Shown here piece after piece: positions 56,183-64,000 of a stretch of DNA of 64,000 bases. The translations under genes and the position numbers were made by a program. Numbering within the stretch: the stretch's first letter is position 1; every line of letters starts with the position of its first letter. The notes under the pieces are model-generated. The model saw only the letters and a list, made by a program, of their open reading frames with translations, did not search any database and was not told the origin of the DNA. This stretch comes from Cephalotus follicularis (taxonomy: Eukaryota > Streptophyta > Magnoliopsida > Oxalidales > Cephalotaceae): assembly GCA_001972305.1 (NCBI GenBank), contig BDDD01000364.1, positions 205,769 to 269,768 on the forward strand. Reading direction: 5' to 3'.

Positions 56183-56908
56183 ATGGCTCATGAAAATCAG
56201 CAATCGCCCTCGGTTAGGAGTACTCTAAAACCATGTGTATCAGCATGTTCAAGCTTTCTGCTGGTTTGTTTAATCGCTATTACTCTTGAAATCTTCTTCT
56301 TCTCACCAATATCATCACCAAACCTACTTGAATTGCCTCCTGCTTCTTCATCTTCCTTTTGGCCTACCAACAACCACTTACAGGTATATTTATAGCTTGA
56401 CAAACTTCTTTAATTTTCTGCCTTTTTATTATGCATGTTACTTACTATATATGGTTTTCCCTTCTTCTTCTTTTTTTTTTTCTCTTTTTGCGCTGCAGAG
56501 AGTTGTTAAACTTGGAGAAGGACTCATAAAATACCCAGAAGATATTAGTGTGGATAGTGAGGGAATATTGTATACAGTAACTAGAGATGGTTGGATCAAA
56601 AGATTGCATAAGAATGGATCCATAGAGGATTGGAAGATGCTAAACAGTAATACGTCATTTGGAATCACAACTACAAAGGAAGGTGGTCTCATCGTATGCG
56701 ACATCGAGAAGGTAATTTAAAGGCAGTTAACAGTCTATAAACATTTCAAAGAAAAAATCTTGAAAGATTTAGATCAAAGTACGAGCTGCATAATGCCAAT
56801 TGCGCTGGTTTTATAAATTTTATGTCACTATGATCTGCAGGGTTTGCTTAAGGTTACTGAAGATGGCGTAACAGTTCTTGCATCACATGTTAATGGATCC
56901 AAAATTAG
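56183..56908 (+). CDS. SSL: Strictosidine synthase-like protein, copy 2, exons 1-3 (partial, continues off the window)
   Basis: Exons 56183-56383, 56499-56711 and 56841-56908 match exons 1-3 of copy 1 in length and phase, with only about ten base differences. ATG at 56183 gives [11 protein letters not shown], where copy 1 has [11 protein letters not shown]. The membrane-anchor segment ([20 protein letters not shown]) and the first propeller strands [21 protein letters not shown] and [18 protein letters not shown] are intact and no stop is present. The donor after exon 3 (AAAATTAG|GTAACT) is intact. Exons 4-6 are not found before 64000, and the downstream sequence is the duplicated start of intron 3. 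So copy 2 also has an intron 3 over 7 kb long, or is broken further on. Role as for copy 1: SSL-family propeller protein of unknown substrate. Confidence 0.88.
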
Positions 56909-57798
56909 GTAACTATGTGCATCATGTAAATGACCATTAAGCATATATAGTATGCGATGTCGTATGCAAGCAATTACCTGGGTGTTTAAGTAAACAATGT
57001 CTGATCATAGCATGATGTAGAGTTAACTCATAATTTGTGATCAAATTTAGATGGTCTCTATGATTTTGGTATATGTTATAAAAGGACGTGAACAAGCATG
57101 TGATCGCCTAAAATGAGTCTTACATCCCACCCACTTGCTCGAATTCTAAATTTCTGAAGAAACACTTATATTATAGCTGGGCCATCTCAGTCACTTGTGG
57201 CAGCTTCATTACCAAAGAAAAATTCCCAATACGTAATTAGCTTACCAATGAAATCTTGTGTGGGGTCAATTTTGTTCGGTATTTAATATAATTAAACTAT
57301 ATATTTTAATATGAAATAGAGTCTAGTAATTAATAAAATCTTAGTTTATTATACTAACTAAATGCAGTAGTTTTAGTATTCCAAACTTGATACTGTGGGT
57401 GTAACGTTTTAAGCAACCTCTTGCTTAAAACCTAAATGCTAACAATCTTAAAATATTAAAAGCAAAAAGCCACGACTTAGTGAAAGATAGAAGCATAATA
57501 CACGGAAAAAAAAAACTAAAACAAAACAGATGCACGCTGACGTCAACAACGAAGCCGCTGATGTCAGCATCCATGGTTTTCAAGAGATAACCGGCGGTAA
57601 GAGGTTGTCGTCGGTATAAGGAGGCATCGTCGCGATCACCATGCGCCGCTCGTTCCACTAATACCAACGTCGTCATCAAGAGTTACCGGGGGAGGGAGAA
57701 TGTGACGAAAATATAACCGGTACTTTGCGTTTTCGATCCTGTCGATCCAGGCCTTATTAGACGAAATCACCACTGCCGGAGCAAGCATCATCGGCCGA
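56909..57798 (+). other. Start of intron 3 of SSL copy 2
   Basis: 56909-57057 is nearly identical to 15989-16137. 57058-57247 is specific to this copy; copy 1 has the LINE-type block there. 57248-57798 matches 17651-18175. Confidence 0.75.
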
Positions 57799-60598
57799 TG
57801 TAACACCCGGATTTTTTCACAAAATGTAATATTACAATTTTAATGTAATATTTTTATGGAATTAATGAGAATAGTGAAATTCTTGACTTTGATGATGTTT
57901 TACCTTTTATAACGTCAAGTTTTAGAAAGATGAATGATAAGGAAATGTTCAAGGCATTGCGCATTGAAGCCGCAATTATGTTGCTCAAAACGGCTAATAA
58001 AGCCTGTTTTTTAATGCGTGCTTGTAAGGCCCAGTGTTCGCATTATTTTTTGCGGTTATTTTGGTGGCCGTTTGGATAATTTATGTCGCAATACGCGGAA
58101 TAATCGGGACCCAGACTTTAGTATTTTGCTGGTAAATACTAAAGAAGAAGCAAAAGAATAAAGGGAGAAAGAAAGAGACACGGGCGCATGATGCACCCAT
58201 GCAAAGAAAGAAAGAAAGACAGAGGCGAGAGAGAATTGGGAGAGCCCGAGAGAGAGAGAGATAGAGAGAGAGAGAAAGACTTCTCCTTTTCGCTTCTTTT
58301 CTTCTCTTCTCTTTCCCTGACTGTGCGCGTTGATCGTGCGTTTTCCGACGCCGTTAGCGTCGCGGATGGAGTGGGTTTTTGTCTAGAAGGCTCGTTCTGC
58401 CCGTTTTGACCATCGTTGAGGCGTTTCTCTGCCGGAATTAGTTGACTGAGTCGACCTGGCGAGTCGACTCACTGCTGCCTGAGACCGTACATTTGGCACC
58501 GAGTCTCGGTGAGTCTTGGACAGTAGTGGGTAGAACTGATGATTGTGTGGCATTTTTGGGTGGTGGCCGAAGCGGTGGAAGTCGGGATAGTCGACTCAGT
58601 GAGTCACAACTCTCTGTCGCCGGTGACACGGAGTTCGGCGCTGATTCACAGTGAGTCTTGAACGGTTTTGAGTAGATCGTTCAATGTGGAACCGTTTATG
58701 GGTGTTGCACAAGCTGGGTGAGTTGGCCAGAATCTGGCTGGCACTCCGGTGACGGCAATGTTGATTTATGTGCGTTGATTGTAATGGAAATGTATTGTAT
58801 GTGTAGTGAGCGAGTTGGTAATTTGGTTCGACAGTGAAGGGAAGTGATAATCGACAGTTAGCAGCAACTTGGAAATGTTCGGCAGTTGAATCTTCAACTC
58901 AACTGTACTGTTGTTATTGTTAATAGGTAGGGTGTACGACATGTTTATGAACATATAGCATGCATATTGTGTTTGATAAATGCTATGCTTGTGTGTAGTT
59001 TTGGCTGAGAAGGGGTTAGTTTTTGTTAAGTTTTGACTAGGATGAATCATGGGAGAGAAAGAGAGAAGGAGATTAAAACAAGGTAAGGATTTCTAATCTT
59101 TTTCCAAAGTATTTTATGTTTGTAAGGATTCTTACTCATTTCTAAAGCATGAAATATTCTGTTTTATTCTGATATTTTGTAGTAGGTTGTAAAACTGTTA
59201 TGTTTTGTATGTTTCGAAATTATGTCAACTTCTTGACGAAAAACTATGTTCAAATTTATTTTTAAATTTTCTCTGGAAATGATTATTTCTATACTAGTTT
59301 TAAAAATGTTATTCCATATTGTTTTATGAATGCTTTTAGCTGATCACTCAAAGTATTACGAAATGTTTTATGAAATGATTTTATGAGATGGAAAAAGGTA
59401 ACGAACTGAGATGAACAACTCTTGGATTGCGATCCAGGGAGGATTAAACCAGTAAGGATTAATGTTAATGGAGCGAGATGCTCACGGACATGCATGTGAT
59501 GTAAGGATAGTAATCGGGGAGTGCACAATGCCCCGGTGAAGCATGGTTCAATTGGGTTCTTTATGTTTTATAACCCCTCAGTTATGTATGAAATGTTCTT
59601 ATTCATGAGATATGATCAAAAAAAGGAAAGGAATGTGAAATGTTCTGATTCATGAGATATTATCAGAAAAGAGGAATGAATGTGAAATGTGTTGGTGTTT
59701 ATACCAGAAAAGGATTTTAAATGATGTTTCGTTTTTAAGTATGGCTGGACTATTTACCAGAAAATGTATGATTTTAGAAATGTTCTGATTTTATGAAAAT
59801 TATCAGAAACAATGGATTTCGACAGTGAAATGTTCTAGTTTTATAAAACTAGAAGATGATTTTCAATGATGTTTTGAAAGGTACGATTTGGAAACGTTTT
59901 GATAAAGATTATCAAAAACGATGGATTTCGATAACGTTTTACGACTATTATTCTTACTGGACTATTTGAGCTCACTCCTTTCAATGTCTTGTTTTCAAAT
60001 AAATTTTCCAGGAAATGGTTGAACGTGAAAGTGCAAGCTTTAGAGGAAGTTCGCAAAAGAAGTGTTGGAAAGGAAGTATGTTATGCAATAATGTTTTATA
60101 CAACTGCTTTTAGGTAATAAGTTAACGTTTTTCGCGGTGTTACGTATTATGACAGACGATGTATAGATGTTAATGTATGGAAATGAATGCTATAGTTTAT
60201 GATGTTTTCAAGTAAGATGATGATGTCAAAAGTTATAGAACATACTTGAGAGTGTGAGAAGTTAATGGTAAATGTGAACAATGAGTATGACTGTTTTATG
60301 ATGTAATAAGTCTATAATTCCGCTAAGTAATGATGTTATGTTTTGAAGAGAATCTAAGTTAAGATCAATTGTTGTAATAAAGGTTAGCCATGATGAGTGT
60401 ATGAAAATTTTGAGTTCTTCATATTTTGGAATTATGAGGTTATCGAATACGATATAACATAGAGATGATTAAATAATTAATAGATCGTTAAATGATTAAA
60501 CTATTTGATGGATGGTTTAATGGTTCACCCCCACGTAACGCACCGATTCCTCGAGGCTCGCTTTGAGCATTTAGCGGACTCTGATCGGGGGCGTTACA
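57799..60598. mobile_element. Solo-LTR-like insertion F, 2.8 kb
   Basis: The ends are TGTAACACCCGG and GGGGGCGTTACA, inverted TGTAAC/GTTACA, flanked by GCCGA (57794-57798) and GTCGA (60599-60603), a target duplication with one change. The other SSL copy shows the empty site (near 18175). No gag or pol is present. TGTAACACCC termini and a length of several kb fit a solo LTR of a Ty3/gypsy chromovirus (Tekay/Del type); the lineage is inference. It contains a (GA)n tract at about 58243-58275. Confidence 0.8.
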
Positions 60599-60603
60599 GT
60601 CGA

Positions 60604-60974
60604 TCTACCCATTGTCAACGGTCCGGTCGACAGAGGAAGCCGGACGTGACTCCACGTGCCAGACGCACTTGTGCGTGTCAGTTGCAGCATGAGAAACAAA
60701 AAACTTTTCTTTTTATACGGCTGTGATTGCTCGATTTTCTGATCGCGATATCTTGGGCTATCAGAGTCAGAATTTGGTGGTTCAGGAGCCAATCCTAAGG
60801 TTTTTGAATGTTTTGGAAGCAGTGAACATATCAGATCAGCGAGATTGGACTCAAATTGTGTGATTTATGCTAGTTTTTTTATTTCTTGACACTGTTCATC
60901 CATCGTTTTCCACAAGGTGCACTCGTTCTCTAGTATTGTTTCAATTATTTTATTTATTTTTGAAAACTTAAAGA
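60604..60974 (+). other. Duplicated leader of the copia relic, second copy
   Basis: Matches 18175-18548 of copy 1. No coding recognised. Confidence 0.6.
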
Positions 60975-61277
60975 ATGTTTGAGATGCAAAAGTATGCGGC
61001 GTCCTTTGAGATGATCAACTTGAATCGTTTGGTGGATCTGAATTTAATGCCTGAAAAAAAAAAGACTCAATTTGGTTTAAAATATCTAAATGTTTTTTAT
61101 ATTGTATTGAGTACTTTCAATGATACGTTTGAAGACGTTGATGAATCTCAATGGCTTAGAGGCGAAGATTTCTACAAGGACTACCTATTGAATTGTCTAT
61201 CGGACAGACTTGCAAAAATTTTCAGCAAGATTCACGCTTCAAAAGAAATTTGGGATCATTTAGATGCTCAATTCTAG
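60975..61277 (+). pseudogene. Ty1/copia gag fragment, second copy
   Basis: A 100-residue open stretch with [40 protein letters not shown] and [13 protein letters not shown], recognisable as the copia Gag N-terminal domain. It is less damaged than the copy at 18549-18808. It stops at TAG 61275 and continues only as relics. Confidence 0.75.
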
Positions 61278-61577
61278 GAGGAGGAGGAACTGTCCAATGG
61301 ATTTAAAATTTAAGGATGACAAGACAATCCTTCCTTAAGTAACAAAACTTAAGAATTTGAGATCTAAATTGAGAAAATAAATGTTTGTGATTCTTTTCTT
61401 GTTAGTATTAGCATTTATAAGTTATCCTCTACATGGTACTTTTTAAAAACTGAAATGTATAAGAAAAATGTGTAAGTGGGGCTGGATGATCTAAGCAATT
61501 CATTAGAATCGAAGATGAGAACAAAGTTAGGAATAACTTGGAGATGGTTAGCCAGCATGTAAGAAAATCGGTAACCA

Positions 61578-63071
61578 TGCATAGTGGAAATATTAAAATT
61601 TTACTGATTCTATCGCCCCAAGATCGACCTTATTGTATAAAGAAATCCATAAAGAATTTTAGAATGATTCATACCTTCGTTTGATGATTGAAGATAATTC
61701 TGGAACTTCAATCAAGTTCACATCAAATCGTACAAATGTCTGATATTTATGCGTATCCACGCAGACATATTGAACTAGAACTCTCTACCAGTCTCACCAG
61801 AGAGAAAGTGTGAGAACCTAATATTTAAAGTTGCTAACCTTTTTCCTGAGTTAAGTCTCCTTATATAGACACTCTATTAAGGAGGCGGTTGTGTTGTAAA
61901 CACTTTTCTACCTTAAATAGAATTTCATAATTATTAATTAAGTCTCTCCTTAATTTAATTATAGAATAACCCCAAATTTTTCTCTAATTCAAATATACCA
62001 TTTTGTGTGTGATCCCTTAGATTCAATATTATGTTGACAGTATATATACAACTATTGCATTTAATTAATTAGATTATTCTAATTAATTAACCCATAATTA
62101 ATCTTATTAATTATATCGTGATACTACAAGTCAAGATTGGCGACTAGCTGTGTTTGATGACTACCCAGATAATATGAATATATACTAAGAACCTTTTTAA
62201 TTACAGTTAATGTGCAATTCAGTCCTTCCACCATACAATGCTCTAATTAAATCTAGAATACGGATTTATCTGTCAAACCCCAATAATTTAATTTTATGTA
62301 CCTCGTCATTAATTTCATAATTCATGATGAAATTAGAAAACCCTTTTTTCTAATTTACATCCTGCTTTGACCAAAGACTTCCGAATTATGAATTAATCAT
62401 GCTACATAGAGCATTCTTCCTTTATGACAAGGGTGATGGATTCCTTGTTGACTACTCGCATGCCTTCATATATAATCCATCATATCCAATATTTCATCTT
62501 ATGATAATTCAAAAATTTGTTTAGAATCATATCAAAACATGATATCATATACACAAGACAACTATGGTGTCTTAGGTCTAATGACTACATACACAATTGT
62601 AGCAAAGAACTCCTAATTGACATGCAATGATAACTCAATTTAGGTGTTCTTAGTAGGGTCAGTTCAGTAAATTTATTCTCCAATAAGCATCACATATATG
62701 TTCCAGTGTCTAGTACACTAATGACCGTGAAATCAGTCACACTCCTTCTTCAGCAAAACATCATATGTGCTTATCTATCCGGGTTCACTAATGCCCATTA
62801 TAGTGATCCTATGATTAGAAAGATTTAAAAATAAAGCATATGCAAGAACAATACATCGCACTATTTATGATCTCATCATAATTATATTTTAATTACTTTA
62901 ATTCTATTGGCTTTATCATAATAATTATCACACGAGCTAATTAGTAATTAAATTACTTAAATTATAATAAAGGTAATGCCTTATATTATTACTGAATTAA
63001 TAAATAAGATTGTTCATACAAGAAATAATGTTTATATCAATTGTATGTAGGGCACACATATATTTCTAACA
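61578..63071 (-). repeat. Solo copia LTR, second copy
   Basis: Counterpart of 19102-20594, at the same position inside the copia relic and almost the same length, so it was there before the SSL region duplicated. Confidence 0.7.
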
Positions 63072-63149
63072 CGGCAACCATCAGTTGCTAACATGATTTC
63101 TATTCCAAAAAATCTTCTAAGAAATCCAAACCACCTAAGAGTGAACCCA

Positions 63150-64000
63150 AACAATTAGAGGTCGAAAAAAATATCTCCAAAAAGAAGGGCAAGTGTCAAA
63201 ACTGTGGTATAATCACTTTGTAGCAGAGTGTAGGCTATCTAAAAAGAACAATTCTAACACACCACATAAGGAAACTCATATGCTGGTGAGCAAGACTGAG
63301 CCTAACAATTTTGTTGCCATGATAGCAAAGGTGAGGCCAGTACTTTTTTAGAGTAATGATTAGATTCAGGAGCATGTAAGCAACAACAAGAATATATTTG
63401 CTGAGTTTGTTAAAGTTGTAGAGATTGTTACAATGACTAGTGGAGTATCAATGGAGATGACTCACACGGGAACTTTCAACTTGGTTTTCTCTTCAAATAA
63501 GACCTTAATTTTAAAAGATGTTAAAGTAGTTCCTAATCTTGAAAAGAATTTGATTTCCCTAAGTATTTTATGCGATATTGGTATGTGTATTTCTTTTTAA
63601 GGTGGTAAAGTAACTTAATCTGTTAACTCCTATTATTTTGGTTATGCTCACTTAATCAATGGTGTGTATAGATTGAGTTTAGTAAATAAGACAATTAACC
63701 AAATCAGTTCAAACTTGGTTGATCCTAAAACATTGCATTAAAGATTGGGACATGTGAACTATAGGATAATGTTTAAACATGGTAAAACTCATAAAATACC
63801 ATTAGATACTTCTATTAAATTTGACAGATGCAAAGTGTGTGCTCAAATCAAAATCACTAGAAAACCTTTATGTCCGATTTTTAGAATTACACAACTTCTT
63901 GAGTTAATATATTATGACCTTTGTAATTCTAATAACTTCAATACGAGAGGCAGTCGTATGTATTTAATCAATTTTTAAAATGCTTAATACTGTCATATTT
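63150..64000 (+). pseudogene. Ty1/copia pol remnant, second copy, cut by the window edge
   Basis: KCQNCG zinc-knuckle remains near 63195, then protease-linker relics, then the integrase zinc region LGHVNYRIMFKHGKTHKIPL with [14 protein letters not shown] (63745-63978). Collinear with 20680-21515. Confidence 0.75.

Noticed and set aside
58188-58409. 73-codon frame across the (GA)n tract in insertion F
   Set aside because: Driven by the microsatellite; no family likeness and inside a solo-LTR-like insertion.

Overview
This is a stretch of a plant nuclear genome, almost certainly a eudicot. It is AT-rich and intron-bearing, with GT-AG introns, one recognisable host gene family, and nested LTR retrotransposons, CACTA transposons and LINE-type sequence. 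Nothing prokaryotic, organellar or CRISPR-like is present. The species cannot be told from the sequence.

Host genes. One complete gene is present: a STRICTOSIDINE SYNTHASE-LIKE (SSL) protein, a six-bladed beta-propeller protein of the secretory/membrane system. It has six exons between 15261 and 37276. The joined exons give an unbroken 374-residue reading frame although intron 3 is about 20.4 kb long and packed with transposons. A second same-strand copy begins at 56183; its first three exons are present and the rest lies beyond the right edge. The two copies belong to one tandem segmental duplication: about 14490 onward matches about 55700 onward, including intronic transposons.

Layout. 1-1153: no gene seen. 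1159-12095: Ty3/gypsy Tat-type element A, coding on the minus strand, TSD TGTGT, carrying an extra spliced antisense gene on the plus strand. 12096-12567: terminus of a CACTA-like element. 12568-15260: intergenic DNA and the SSL copy 1 upstream region. 15261-37276: SSL copy 1; its giant intron holds a GC-rich LINE ORF1 (16218-17537), a decayed Ty1/copia element with a solo LTR inside it, Tat element B (24285-35001, TSD AAAAC; same family as A) and a possible LTR at 35440-35965. 38859-55530: a CACTA (En/Spm) element with TSD AAA, decayed TNP2-type and TNPA-type transposase genes and a captured PPR gene fragment. A copia-like element E (45288-54551) with 2.46 kb LTRs is inserted in the CACTA, and a small LTR element D (48223-50021, 120-bp LTRs, TSD GTTTC) is inserted in E. 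55700-64000: SSL copy 2 exons 1-3 and the start of its intron 3, with a 2.8 kb solo-LTR-like insertion F (57799-60598) and the duplicated copia relic.

How it fits together. The transposons are mostly dead: nonsense codons, frameshifts and a changed reverse-transcriptase active site are visible. They record a clear order of events: intronic copia, then its solo LTR, then tandem gene duplication, then insertion of F in copy 2 and the LINE-type sequence in copy 1. Separately, the CACTA arrived between the copies, was hit by E, and E was hit by D. The points most worth following up are the intact SSL gene with its transposon-filled intron, the antisense spliced gene and palindromic minisatellite in the Tat elements, the PPR capture by the CACTA, and the unusual small LTR element D.
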